Assembly: GCA_028284905.1 (NCBI GenBank)
Contig: JANQQU010000085.1
Location: forward strand, 62,001-126,000
DNA from: Calditrichia bacterium
Lineage (GTDB): Bacteria; Calditrichota; Calditrichia; RBG-13-44-9; J075
Direction of reading: 5' to 3'
Length of the DNA stretch: 64,000 bases
Shown here one piece after another: positions 54,460 to 63,735 of this stretch. The notes under the pieces were generated by a model. That model was not told the origin of the DNA and searched no databases. It saw nothing but the letters and a program-made list of their open reading frames with translations. The position numbers were made by a program, and so were the translations under genes. Every line of letters starts with the position of its first letter. Position 1 is the first letter of the stretch.

Positions 54460-55623
54460 TTAATTAACAGAATCCTGCTTAAATCTTTTAACCAGGTATT
54501 CGGCAATTTTTTGATTGGCAATAGCCTTGGGATGACCATCATGTGGGATTAGATATTTCGATTTGTTTACCAGCAAATCAGGTATTATTTCCCCGACATC
54601 AATCACTTTAATCCCTCGGGAAGTAAGGCCAGCGATTATTTTCGGAAACCAGGCTAGTTCAATAGACATAAAAGGTTCAGCGACCGGCCAAAATACCACA
54701 TAAAAATCACCGTTATATCTTTCTTGGAAAATCCGCTGCGATTGTGCAACGATTGCAAAAAATGTTTCCAGGTCATTATTCGTAAAATGATCGTTCTTAA
54801 AAAGAAGCCGCTTTAAGAGATGTGATTTGCTAAATAGCGTAAAAAGGCTGCTGGTAAGAAAACCGTGAAAAGGGCCCTGCCATTTTACTTCGTTATTATT
54901 TTCCAGTTTATAGTAAGGACCGACAAAGTCGTAGGCACTTTTGCCGTTGCAACGGATAATATGATGAGGGATCGCTGAATATACTGCTATTTTGGGTGAG
55001 CGATTCCCTAATGAGTGAATCTCCATCTTATTTTCCAGTATCGCCAGCATTTGGTGGGTGCCATAGCCGATAAAAGAAAAATTTAAACCGTCCAGGCTGT
55101 CATCACTGGCGGTTTGGATGCTTGCCGGTAGTGTTTGATGGGAATCCAGCCCGCTCCCAAACGTAAAGGAGCCGCCGAAAAATAATATCGTTTTAGCAGA
55201 ATCGTTCGTTGATTCAGTCGGATGACGCCACCCATTTTGATCAATATTATAACGGACATCGAATAAGAGACTGTCCTTGTAAAAGCGTTGCAAAGTTACA
55301 GAGACATCCTTGCGGGGCGCAAATCCAAGAACATCATTTCTTTGATAAAGACCTTTACTGACAAGTGTGCCGGCATCTGTGATTGGAGAATCTTTACCTT
55401 TTGTTTTAAACTCCATAACACCAAAAGCGACAAGTATGACCAATAAATAAAGGGTCGTTAATCGAAGCAATTTGATCTTAGAAAAAATCGTAACGGCTAA
55501 ACAGGCAAGAGCCCATATAATGCATATATAAATAAATGGGTCATTGCGATTGTACTTGGCAATAATTAAGGATATACCACTCAGGAATACTAAAACGATC
55601 CCTGTCAAAATAATTTTTTTCAA
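54460..55623 (-). CDS. Membrane-anchored SGNH-hydrolase-like protein
   Basis: A 387-residue protein with two or three N-terminal membrane helices (about 4-22, 30-46 and 52-68) and a periplasmic SGNH/GDSL-type domain (about 100-380). Block I is LFFGGSFTFGSG with the nucleophile Ser. The C-terminal catalytic pair is in IPHDGHPKAIANQKIAEYL (Asp and His). Relatives in polysaccharide clusters add or remove acetyl groups on exported glycans (AlgX/AlgJ-like); that role is inferred from position. The start is TTG at 55623 with AAGGA seven bases upstream. It lies 33 bases before the glycosyltransferase gene and is probably in one operon with it and the P450. Confidence 0.75.
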   Translation of the reverse strand: MKKIILTGIVLVFLSGISLIIAKYNRNDPFIYICIIWALACLAVTIFSKIKLLRLTTLYLLVILVAFGVMEFKTKGKDSPITDAGTLVSKGLYQRNDVLGFAPRKDVSVTLQRFYKDSLLFDVRYNIDQNGWRHPTESTNDSAKTILFFGGSFTFGSGLDSHQTLPASIQTASDDSLDGLNFSFIGYGTHQMLAILENKMEIHSLGNRSPKIAVYSAIPHHIIRCNGKSAYDFVGPYYKLENNNEVKWQGPFHGFLTSSLFTLFSKSHLLKRLLFKNDHFTNNDLETFFAIVAQSQRIFQERYNGDFYVVFWPVAEPFMSIELAWFPKIIAGLTSRGIKVIDVGEIIPDLLVNKSKYLIPHDGHPKAIANQKIAEYLVKRFKQDSVN

Positions 55624-55814
55624 TGCTTGTCCTTAAGCAGTAAATAGCATTTTGTTAAAGCAATCGTCTGAACCAGCAGCAATCGGTTAATAGAAGCATT
55701 TATTCAAAATTAAAATGCATTACTAAAGGTAGATGAAATGGCAGGCGTAAATGTTATTTGGGTCAAACTTCGCGCTAATATTTTATTTTTTCTTATTTTA
55801 AAAAATGAATGAAT

Positions 55815-57356
55815 TTAGGGGGTACGCCGCCAAATACTCTGAATAAAATCAATATCAGCAGATTGAATTTCTCGGGTAATTCTTAAAAGAAAAACAACAG
55901 CTAAACATATCAGCAGTAGCTTTGCCGGTAGCAAAAAACCTGGCACTGACCAGGTGGCAATCCAAAAAGCCAGAAAAGCAATTATGCTGCTTCTGAGTAA
56001 TGTTAATGAGGGCGGCAGTACACCGCTGTATTTGCAGGTCAGTACTAACAAATAAACGGTGCAAATAAACAGGATGGTTGTTACAAATAAAGCGGTGCCA
56101 AATAAATCCGTTTGCGGAATAATCCAGGGCAATCCGATCCAAACTCCGATCAGGAGAACGATTAGGGATTTAAGCGCACTTTGCAGGTGATTACAAGAAA
56201 TTAAAATTACTGAGGCAATTTTTCCGATTACCAGTAAGTTGCCGCCGATAATTAGCAGGGACAATAATGGCGCAGCTTTCTGATAAGCATCACCATAAAG
56301 TAACTCGATAATTTCCCCGGATGCACCGGCAGCAATTGCGCAAAAAGGTAAGCCAAGTATACAAAGTCGTAGTGCTTGAGATGCAACAACCCTTATTGCT
56401 TCAGCGCTATTTTCCTGCTGTTTCAGATTGCCCAGCGTAGATAATAATATTGATGAAAAAGAAAATGAAAGGAAGTAAGGCACATAGCCAATATTTTTAG
56501 CTGCAGCATAAATACCGACCTGTCCAATATCTATACCGGCAAATTTGAGAAGATAAATGTCGCTATACATCAAGAGAAAGAAAGCTATTTCAAATAAAAA
56601 TATATGGACCGCTGCTTTGTAAAATTGTTGGAAGGGCAGCCGGGGAATATTGGATGAGAGAAATCGCTTACCAAATGGTAAAGCAACAATCGTTTCCAGC
56701 AAACAGGCCGTAACAATACCTAAAACCGCACCATGGACGGAAAGCCCATTCTCAACAAAAAGAATAATAAATATTAACCTGCCTACCCAGCGGACAGCGC
56801 CTAAAAGTGCCGTTCGGTGTAAAACGTTCTTGGCTGTTTGGATCGCGACGATACTTTGAGAAACTGCAAAAAGCGGCACTTCCAATGTCAGTATCATCAA
56901 CACCGCTTGAAGGCCGTTCACATCTAATATATTTTCTAATGCTGGGCTGACTAAAATCAGGATTGCACAGAACAACAAACCACTTCCGGTGAACAAGTAA
57001 AAGGCCGTTTTAGCGGCGGGATGCCAGTTTTCGGTTTCACTGACTTGTTTAATGGTTTGACGGTTCCAGAGAGAAATAAGAACTTTTTCCACCAGTGCGA
57101 CAAGTGTTACTGCAAGTGTGTAGAGGCCATATCCTTCCGGAGCGAGGCGGCGAATCAGATAGATAGAAATAAACATCCCTACTAGTGGAATAAGACCATC
57201 TGCGAATATATTAAGCAGACTGCCGCGAAGAAAATGTTGCTTGCTGCTGGCTGTTCCGGGCAGAATGTTTTTACGCGATTGGTCGATGACGTTTGCCTCC
57301 GGGCGAATATGAAAGCTTTTATAAAGACTGTAGAATACCGCTCGCTGATTTTTCAC
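55815..57356 (-). CDS. Polysaccharide flippase (Wzx/MATE-like, PST family)
   Basis: A 513-residue polytopic membrane protein with about 12-14 helices beginning at LLNIFADGLIPLVGMFISIYLIRRLAPEGYGLYTLA. That segment is the typical helix 1-2 region of oligosaccharide flippases of the MOP superfamily. It should flip lipid-linked repeat units across the inner membrane. The first codon appears to be GTG at 57356, with no good ribosome site, so an internal start before the first helix is possible. It is the first gene of the minus-strand cluster flippase, SGNH, GT4, P450, separated from the SGNH gene by 191 bases. No polymerase (Wzy) or chain-length protein is in the window. Confidence 0.88.
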   Translation of the reverse strand: MKNQRAVFYSLYKSFHIRPEANVIDQSRKNILPGTASSKQHFLRGSLLNIFADGLIPLVGMFISIYLIRRLAPEGYGLYTLAVTLVALVEKVLISLWNRQTIKQVSETENWHPAAKTAFYLFTGSGLLFCAILILVSPALENILDVNGLQAVLMILTLEVPLFAVSQSIVAIQTAKNVLHRTALLGAVRWVGRLIFIILFVENGLSVHGAVLGIVTACLLETIVALPFGKRFLSSNIPRLPFQQFYKAAVHIFLFEIAFFLLMYSDIYLLKFAGIDIGQVGIYAAAKNIGYVPYFLSFSFSSILLSTLGNLKQQENSAEAIRVVASQALRLCILGLPFCAIAAGASGEIIELLYGDAYQKAAPLLSLLIIGGNLLVIGKIASVILISCNHLQSALKSLIVLLIGVWIGLPWIIPQTDLFGTALFVTTILFICTVYLLVLTCKYSGVLPPSLTLLRSSIIAFLAFWIATWSVPGFLLPAKLLLICLAVVFLLRITREIQSADIDFIQSIWRRTP

Positions 57357-57437
57357 GGTTGATATGTGTCACCGTTGGTTACTGGAAAAACTTTCACAGG
57401 GGTTTGGGTCGGGGTGATGATACGCAGCTAGTACTTC

Positions 57438-57515
57438 ATTGTTGAATAAGACGCCGCCTTATTCAACAATCAGAGTAGATTACCGGTAGCTTTAGTCTGT
57501 ATCGGCAATCTACTC
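57438..57515. terminator. Two hairpins behind the BNR-type gene
   Basis: Hairpin 1 pairs ATTGTTGAATAAG (57438-57450) with CTTATTCAACAAT (57458-57470), a perfect 13-bp stem. Hairpin 2 pairs GAGTAGATT (57473-57481) with AATCTACTC (57507-57515), extended by CCG/CGG. They lie downstream of the minus-strand gene ending at 57540 and upstream of the flippase. Confidence 0.65.
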
Positions 57516-57539
57516 CGAGATCGATTTAAGTTGCTGCCT

Positions 57540-59144
57540 TTATTTCAATAAAGTCATTTTTTGGGATGCCTGAAAGGCGCCGGCTTCCATTCTAAGGAAA
57601 TAGATGCCACTCGGTAATTGATTCGCCTGCCAGTCAAGGCTGTATTGCCCCGGTGTTCGTATATCATTTAGCAAGATGGCGACTTGCTGCCCGAGATTGT
57701 TATAAGCCGTTAATTTTACCCGAACGTTTTCTTTGACATCAAACCGGATGGTTGTGGCAGGATTAAAAGGGTTCGGATAGTTTGCATAAAGGGCAAATTC
57801 TTTTGGCAGGTGCTGCGAATCGGAGATCGATGAAGGGCCGTCGATGCGAAAAGATTTTGAGGCAGACCAATCACTGCGGATCGCACCGTGGTTCGTTGCC
57901 TGCACCCGCCAATAATAGCGGCCTGCTGATAGTTGCAGATTTTCCGGTGAGATTTGGCTGGCAAGTCCCTGATGCTCGAATACGATATCAGTAAATTCAA
58001 TATCACGGCTGATTTGCAGATGATAGTGCCGGGGCTTATAAATCTTAGCCCAATGAAAATCGAGGCTATTGGTGGACAAAAGCGCATCTTCCGCCGGGGA
58101 AAATAGTTCCGGAGGTTGGGGCGTTTCCAATAATACGAAAAGGTCGCGAACATAGAGAGAATTATCCGGGACATTCCCTTCCGCCCAGGTGTATCCACCA
58201 TCTGTCGTGTAATAAAAACGATTTTTAACCGGTGTGGACTCCGGCTTGAAAGCGATACCGCTTTGCGGATTAAAAAATTTATAATCGAATAACGCCCGGG
58301 GAGCACTAAGATCTACTTCCCAGTCGATGCCGCCGTTAGTCGTCCGGTAAAGGCGATCATTCCAGATGCTATAATTGGCAAAATAACCGAGCGTATCATT
58401 AACAAACTCGATATTATTGATAGTGCCGACTTCGGAATTCTGTATCTCAGACTCAGTCCAGGTCAAGCCATTGTCTGTCGATTTGTAGAGATAACGGTTT
58501 GCGCCATTATTGTCAGGGCTAAAACCATATATAAAGCCGGTAGTCGCAGATACAAATTCACCCACCCGATATTGCGCTGGTTGAAAAGTTGGATCTATTG
58601 CCCAGCTCTCCCCGCCATCGCTGGTTTTATAGATTGCCCCACTATAGATGTCTGTACCGACATAGGCGGTCGCCTGATCGACGTAACGGATAAAAGAAAT
58701 GTAATAACTGATACCTAAATCCCTTTGTTCCCAGGTGGCGCCGCCATCTGATGTTGTTAATAATAAGCCGGAACCACCGACTGCACCTCCGATATTCTCG
58801 TCATAAAAATGTATGTCACTGATGATATAATTGGGAAGACTATCATTTTGCACTATCCAGTTTTCCCCGCCATCAGTTGTTTTGATAATCAGCCCATTAT
58901 AGCCAGCGGCATAACCAATTAATGGATTGACAAAATGTATCGTGTAAAGAAAATCCTGCTGAAAATTTTCCAGCAGCGACCAGGTAAGCCCACCATCAAT
59001 CGTCTTGACTATTTTCCCGTAAGTGCCGGTAGAATTGGTGCTTCCGCCAACTGCAAAAGCTGTTTGACCATTCAGCGTAGTGACGGAAAAAAAACTACAA
59101 ACGATTACGAAAGAGAGAATCTGAGAAACCCGGGTGATTTTCAT
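57540..59144 (-). CDS. Secreted BNR/Ycf48-like propeller protein with sorting domain
   Basis: A 534-residue protein with a signal peptide (ILSFVIVCSFFSVTTLNGQ, about 9-27). A BNR/Ycf48-type propeller lies at about 30-345, with repeated TTDGGENW or TSDGGATW Asp-box blades and IGYAAGYNG. A fibronectin-III-like domain follows at about 350-445 (HWAKIYKPRHYHLQISRD, YYWRVQATNHG), then a sorting module from YPNPFNPATT near 455. Asp boxes occur in sialidases, but no sialidase catalytic residues are seen, so this is a structural or binding propeller. GAGGAGATGACA precedes the ATG at 59144. It is an isolated gene. The Asp-box repeats distinguish it from the six-gene surface family. Confidence 0.87.
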   Translation of the reverse strand: MKITRVSQILSFVIVCSFFSVTTLNGQTAFAVGGSTNSTGTYGKIVKTIDGGLTWSLLENFQQDFLYTIHFVNPLIGYAAGYNGLIIKTTDGGENWIVQNDSLPNYIISDIHFYDENIGGAVGGSGLLLTTSDGGATWEQRDLGISYYISFIRYVDQATAYVGTDIYSGAIYKTSDGGESWAIDPTFQPAQYRVGEFVSATTGFIYGFSPDNNGANRYLYKSTDNGLTWTESEIQNSEVGTINNIEFVNDTLGYFANYSIWNDRLYRTTNGGIDWEVDLSAPRALFDYKFFNPQSGIAFKPESTPVKNRFYYTTDGGYTWAEGNVPDNSLYVRDLFVLLETPQPPELFSPAEDALLSTNSLDFHWAKIYKPRHYHLQISRDIEFTDIVFEHQGLASQISPENLQLSAGRYYWRVQATNHGAIRSDWSASKSFRIDGPSSISDSQHLPKEFALYANYPNPFNPATTIRFDVKENVRVKLTAYNNLGQQVAILLNDIRTPGQYSLDWQANQLPSGIYFLRMEAGAFQASQKMTLLK

Positions 59145-59374
59145 ATTGTCATCTCCTCGATATTAAATGGAAAGAATGCCCATTAGAATAATGTTATATT
59201 ATATGTAAGAATGTAGATTGCTACATTTATCGCAAGCCCAAAAACTTATAAACGCCCAATGAGCGTTTTTCTCTTACCACTGACATGCTAATTCAAGAGA
59301 TTCGGGGGCTGTAGCAATAATCCATTTTCGCAATAGCCTGACTCGTTAGCATTGAATAATTATCTGGTTGGTCA

Positions 59375-61657
59375 TTATTTGCGGGACTTCAATCTCTCGA
59401 TTACATAATGTATCAATTTCCGACTATAAGATTTTGCGCTTTCCCCGATTTCCAGTGCCGGTCCAACACAGGAAGGGCATCCCGCTTTGCAAACACATTG
59501 ATCTATCAGGCTCAGGCAACCATTTAGTGTTGGGAGGGGATTGTTGAAAAACTTAAAACTAAGGCCCATGCCACCGGGAAAATTATCGTATAAATAAATC
59601 GTTGGCTGCTGCGAAAAAGGAGAGCGGACCATCGGCACAGCACGGATATCGCTGGGATCGCACATTAGATATACCGGAGCGATATTGCGTAACAGATTCG
59701 CCAGCGCCTGCAACGCACCGCTGAGTTCGCTAGCAGCGATATCAAGTCGTTTGGCCAAATCTTCCGGAAAAGCCAGCCAGGCAGCGTTTGTCGCCATTTC
59801 GATTTCCGGGAGATATACCCGCCCGGAGCCAACATTCTCATGGGTAAATAGTTTGATCTTTTTATAGCCGGTGGTAACCATGTTAAGGTTCACCTCGCCG
59901 AAGTTGAAGGACATTTCTGGCAATAATCGTTCTTCGTCAACACTGAGCACTTTGATATTCGATTTGGTAATCGCATCAGTAAAATAATCGACTTCCACCT
60001 GACGGACGTAGGCTTTCTTCCGTTCCCAATCCAGTTGATCGACGTGAAATTGCCGTCCGCCATGCATGTAAATCGCTTCCTGATGCACCAGCATCGGCGC
60101 GCTGAAAAGATCTGTTTCCCCAATCACTTTCTCTTCATTAGTCGTATCGATGATCACCACATTATCCGGAGAGCTTCGCCGCAGACTCACTTCTTCGGCG
60201 GGATAAATCTCACTCATCCAGTGATATTTACCGGCAGTTTTCCGTAGCACATTTTTGTCGGACAAATAATCGAGAATTTCCTGGGTGGCGATGCTGCTAA
60301 ATGATTCATCTTCCGTAAAGGGGATCTCAAAGGAGGCACATTTCAAATGACTCATCAGAATGAGCAGATTGTCCGGATCGGTGATACCGTTTTCCGGAGA
60401 TTTCTGGAAAAAGTATTCCGGGTGATTGATTATATACTGATCCATCGGGGAACTGCTGGCAACAAGAATGGCGACGGAAGTTGTCGAACGCCGTCCAGCG
60501 CGGCCTGCCTGCTGCCAGGCGCTGGCGATGGACCCGGGATAGCCGGCCATAATAGAAACATCGAGCTGGCCGATGTCGATGCCCAGCTCCAAGGCATTTG
60601 TGCTGATAACGCTGAGAATGTCGCCGTTACGCAATCCCTGCTCAATGCCACGGCGCTCCAGCGGCAGATAGCCGCCCCGGTAGCCGCGGATGCGATTTTC
60701 CGGTATACTTAACTGCCGGGCTTTATCCTTCAGGTAGCGCAATAATACTTCTACCCGCATACGGCTGCGCGCAAAAACAATCGATTGTACACCGGTTTCC
60801 AGGAACATTTTCGAGATACGATTCACCTCACCGACCACTGAGCGCCGGATACCCAATTCGCGGTTCACAACCGGCGGATTGTAAAGAATAAAATGTTTGC
60901 GACCGCGGGGCGCACCATTTTTATCGAGCAATTCCGCGGGGGCGCCGATGATTTTTTCCGCATGCTCCCGGGGATTGGCGATGGTCGCTGAGCAGCAAAT
61001 AAACTGTGGATCGCTATTATAAAAATTGGCGATCCGCTTCAACCGGCGAATGACATTGGCGAGATGGCTGCCAAATACCCCGCGGTAGTAATGCACCTCA
61101 TCAATAACAACATATTTGAGATTCTCGAAAAGTTTCAGCCAGACAGTATGGTGCGGCAAAATTCCCTGGTGAAGCATATCGGGATTGGTCATGACGATAT
61201 TCCCGGCGCGGCGAATCGCCTTTCGGGCTGCGGCTGGCGTGTCTCCATCGAAAGTGTACGTTTTGATATCGACACCGAGGATTTTCAGCAATTCATGCAA
61301 ATCATTATACTGGTCCTGCGCCAGTGCCTTGGTCGGGAAAAGATACAACGCCCGTGCTTCCGGGGCTTTCAAAATGGTGTCCAACACCGGTAAATTATAG
61401 CCGAGGGTTTTCCCAGAAGCGGTTGGGGTCACCAGAACGATATTTTTGCCGCTCATGGCGCTGCCGTATGCAGACGCTTGGTGAGAATACAAACGCTCGA
61501 TCCCTTTTTCCTGCAGGGCTTGTTGCAGACGGGCATCAACGCTCTCCGGGTAGTCGTGATATTCGGCGGCTTTTTCGGGAAGCACCTGCCAGGTCGTTAC
61601 GTTCTCCATGAAATCCTGACGGGATTTTAAAAATTGCAGCAATTGTTCGAGTGTCAT
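59375..61657 (-). CDS. MrfA/YprA-like superfamily 2 helicase with zinc-type C-terminus
   Basis: A 760-residue ATP-dependent DEAD/DEAH-type helicase. Counting from 61657, Walker A is PTASGKT (78-84), Walker B is IDEVHYY (DEVH at 186-189), motif III is CSATIAN (about 222) and motif VI is QAGRAGRR. The C-terminal DUF1998 region ends with a CVCKAGCPSCVG cluster expected to hold zinc or an iron-sulfur cluster. MrfA of Bacillus works in repair of mitomycin-type damage, and a DNA-repair role is likely here too. An in-frame ATG at 61771 exists, but the 38 extra residues are translation of a palindromic repeat, so the ATG at 61657 is the likely start. Confidence 0.9.
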   Translation of the reverse strand: MTLEQLLQFLKSRQDFMENVTTWQVLPEKAAEYHDYPESVDARLQQALQEKGIERLYSHQASAYGSAMSGKNIVLVTPTASGKTLGYNLPVLDTILKAPEARALYLFPTKALAQDQYNDLHELLKILGVDIKTYTFDGDTPAAARKAIRRAGNIVMTNPDMLHQGILPHHTVWLKLFENLKYVVIDEVHYYRGVFGSHLANVIRRLKRIANFYNSDPQFICCSATIANPREHAEKIIGAPAELLDKNGAPRGRKHFILYNPPVVNRELGIRRSVVGEVNRISKMFLETGVQSIVFARSRMRVEVLLRYLKDKARQLSIPENRIRGYRGGYLPLERRGIEQGLRNGDILSVISTNALELGIDIGQLDVSIMAGYPGSIASAWQQAGRAGRRSTTSVAILVASSSPMDQYIINHPEYFFQKSPENGITDPDNLLILMSHLKCASFEIPFTEDESFSSIATQEILDYLSDKNVLRKTAGKYHWMSEIYPAEEVSLRRSSPDNVVIIDTTNEEKVIGETDLFSAPMLVHQEAIYMHGGRQFHVDQLDWERKKAYVRQVEVDYFTDAITKSNIKVLSVDEERLLPEMSFNFGEVNLNMVTTGYKKIKLFTHENVGSGRVYLPEIEMATNAAWLAFPEDLAKRLDIAASELSGALQALANLLRNIAPVYLMCDPSDIRAVPMVRSPFSQQPTIYLYDNFPGGMGLSFKFFNNPLPTLNGCLSLIDQCVCKAGCPSCVGPALEIGESAKSYSRKLIHYVIERLKSRK

Positions 61658-61681
61658 GACGGCTTTCTTAAAAAGATTTAA

Positions 61682-61763
61682 TTTCGAATGCGGAATTTCG
61701 AATGCGGAATGTCGAATTATGAATTCCCAATTCCGCATTCCGTATTCCCAACTCCGCATTCTT
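61682..61763. repeat. GGAATGCGGAATT palindromic repeat upstream of the helicase
   Basis: Units TTCGAATGCGGAA repeat from 61682. They are answered by reverse-complement units AATTCCGCATTCCGTATTCCC from about 61729 to 61763, forming an extended imperfect hairpin. It lies just upstream of the helicase start and is the same family as the in-gene copy at 40673. Confidence 0.75.
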
Positions 61764-61950
61764 AAACTCATTTAATAAAGTGTTGGGTTGAAATAAATGC
61801 AAAGAAGAAATGACGGATTTTCGGAAAATATGAATTTTCTGAAACCGGATTTATTTGTATCGTATAAAAGTAACATCTTTACTAAGTACTGTAGTAATTC
61901 GGCCACCATTATTTCTTACGCGAGATTTTCAATTTAACCGAGGTGTTTAT

Positions 61951-63087
61951 ATGAGCAGAGTATTTACAATTGTTATCGGGATGCTGTTTGCCACGACTTT
62001 TCTAGCAGGGCAGGATCTTACTTTTGAAGAATATGATCCACCCTCCACATTGGTTGTGCCGGGCACGGAAGTTACCCGGGCAAAATTCCCTTTCATTGAT
62101 GTTCATAATCATCAGTTTGGCATGCCCACCCAGGATATTCAGGAATTGATTGTCGAGATGGATAAATTGAATATGGGCGTTATGGTTAACCTCAGTGGCC
62201 GTGGTTTTCAGCGTATTCCGACGGCTGATGGTCAGTTCCGTTTCGGATTGAATGATGGCGATTATTTAAAACAAGCGGTGAGTAATGCCAATCAATCTGC
62301 CCCGGGGCGATTTATCGTTTTTACCAATATTGATTTCTCCAACCTCGATCAAACGGGATGGCAGGAAGAAACCCTGCGGCAATTGGAGATCGATGTCAAA
62401 AATGGGGCTAATGGATTGAAGGTTTACAAAAGTCTGGGGATGGATACCCGGGACAGCCAGGGCAATCGCATTGCCGTTGACGATCCGCGTATCGACCCGA
62501 TTTGGGCAAAGTGCGGGGAGTTGGGGATTCCGGTGCTGATCCATTCGGCCGACCCGGCCCCTTTCTGGCAAGCGCATGACAAGGAAAACGAGCGCTGGCT
62601 GGAGTTAAAGCTGCGCCCCCGCCGTAAGCGGGATACTGCCACGGATCCATCCTGGGAGCAAATTATGAAGGAGCAGCATAATGTGTTCCGGAAGCATCCG
62701 GAAACGAACTTCATCAATGCGCATCTTGGCTGGATGGGAAACGATTTGGGCCGCCTCGGTAAGCTGATGGACGAGCTGCCGAATATGTATACCGAGATTG
62801 GCGCCGTGCTGGCAGAATTGGGCCGTCAGCCACGGGCAGCGCGGAAGTGGTTCATTAAATATCAGGATCGGGTAATGTTCGGGAAGGATTCCTGGCGACC
62901 GTTGGAATACCATGTCTATTTCCGGGTATTGGAAACCGAAGACGATTATTTCGACTATTACCGCCGTTATCATGCATTTTGGAAGATGTATGGATTAGGA
63001 TTGCCGGATGATGTGCTCAAGAAACTCTATTATAAAAATGCCTTGCGGGTAATTCCGAATATCGATGCATCACGATTTCCGGAATAG
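61951..63087 (+). CDS. Exported amidohydrolase family 2 metal-dependent hydrolase
   Basis: A 378-residue protein with a signal peptide (about residues 1-20, IVIGMLFATTFLAGQ) and an amidohydrolase (PF04909-type) TIM barrel. The metal-binding HxH is FIDVHNHQFG (His52 and His54). Further expected ligands are His in PVLIHSADPAPFW, His in NFINAHLGWMG and Asp in VMFGKDSW. It probably hydrolyses or decarboxylates a small substrate in the periplasm. The frame runs back to 61855, but the ATG at 61951 follows an AGGTG ribosome site and starts the signal peptide. It is divergent from the helicase across a 293-base region that holds the palindromic repeat, and converges with the DUF523 gene after six bases. 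The substrate is unknown. Confidence 0.87.
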   Translation: MSRVFTIVIGMLFATTFLAGQDLTFEEYDPPSTLVVPGTEVTRAKFPFIDVHNHQFGMPTQDIQELIVEMDKLNMGVMVNLSGRGFQRIPTADGQFRFGLNDGDYLKQAVSNANQSAPGRFIVFTNIDFSNLDQTGWQEETLRQLEIDVKNGANGLKVYKSLGMDTRDSQGNRIAVDDPRIDPIWAKCGELGIPVLIHSADPAPFWQAHDKENERWLELKLRPRRKRDTATDPSWEQIMKEQHNVFRKHPETNFINAHLGWMGNDLGRLGKLMDELPNMYTEIGAVLAELGRQPRAARKWFIKYQDRVMFGKDSWRPLEYHVYFRVLETEDDYFDYYRRYHAFWKMYGLGLPDDVLKKLYYKNALRVIPNIDASRFPE

Positions 63088-63093
63088 GAGTAA

Positions 63094-63594
63094 CTACTTT
63101 TTTTCGTTCTCTAGTTTGCGAAGATATTTTGCGGCCTCGTCAATCTGAAATTCATTAAAAACTTTGATGCGATTATTGTCCAGGAGGGTAGCGGTAATTC
63201 CGCTGCCCTGACGTTTTTTACCACTAAAGGAACCATCGTAAATGAAACGCCATCCGCAGGAAGGGCTGTTTTCTTTCAGTATTGCAATGCGTATTCTGTT
63301 CCGGCGGGCGGTTCGCAGCGCAACCTTTGCCCCTTTTACAAATGGCGTCGTTAAATCTTCACCTTCCTTGGTAATAACCTTCGCATAATCCGCCAATACC
63401 GATGCACCATCCCCACCTTCAATTTCCGCCGGGGGACGTGGCACCGGCAAGCCGCCTTCTACTTCTGGACACACGGTTACCAGTCTGCCTTCTTCATACC
63501 ACTTTGCCAGTTTCGGGTGAATGAGCTCAATCTTTTTTGCATTGTAGCGAACAATTTCACCCAACAAGCATGCGCTTATCAGTATCTTCTCCAT
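63094..63594 (-). CDS. DUF523 / TudS-like protein
   Basis: A 166-residue cytoplasmic protein of the DUF523 family. Three conserved cysteines are present: Cys9 in ISACLLG, Cys42 in VCPEVEGGLPVPRPPAEI and Cys113 in LKENSPSCG. In the thiouracil desulfurase TudS, three such cysteines bind a [4Fe-4S] cluster that strips sulfur from thiouracil, so an iron-sulfur desulfidase role is plausible. The ATG at 63594 has no clear Shine-Dalgarno. The C-terminus (from about 135) is a short family-specific tail. Many DUF523 members are fused to DUF1722; this one is not. Confidence 0.85.
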   Translation of the reverse strand: MEKILISACLLGEIVRYNAKKIELIHPKLAKWYEEGRLVTVCPEVEGGLPVPRPPAEIEGGDGASVLADYAKVITKEGEDLTTPFVKGAKVALRTARRNRIRIAILKENSPSCGWRFIYDGSFSGKKRQGSGITATLLDNNRIKVFNEFQIDEAAKYLRKLENEKK

Positions 63595-63735
63595 ACAAGC
63601 GCTAACTTACAAAATTTTTGTCTGGGGAAAAGCACTTTTATCTTTAAATTACTGCGATTTATATCGAGCAATAACGGCGAATTAATCATTGAAAAAGTTG
63701 GAAACTAACATAGCCATTTTACCGGCGGGAAGAAT

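Noticed and set aside
57540-59144. Sialidase function from the Asp-box repeats
   Set aside because: The sialidase arginine triad and the nucleophilic tyrosine context are not seen; the repeats fit the non-catalytic Ycf48/BNR-type propellers better.
59250-59268. AAACGC / GCGTTT hairpin with a following T-rich stretch as an intrinsic terminator
   Set aside because: The T-tract is on the plus strand, but no plus-strand gene ends here, and the stem is only six base pairs. In the minus direction, behind the helicase gene, there is no T-tract.
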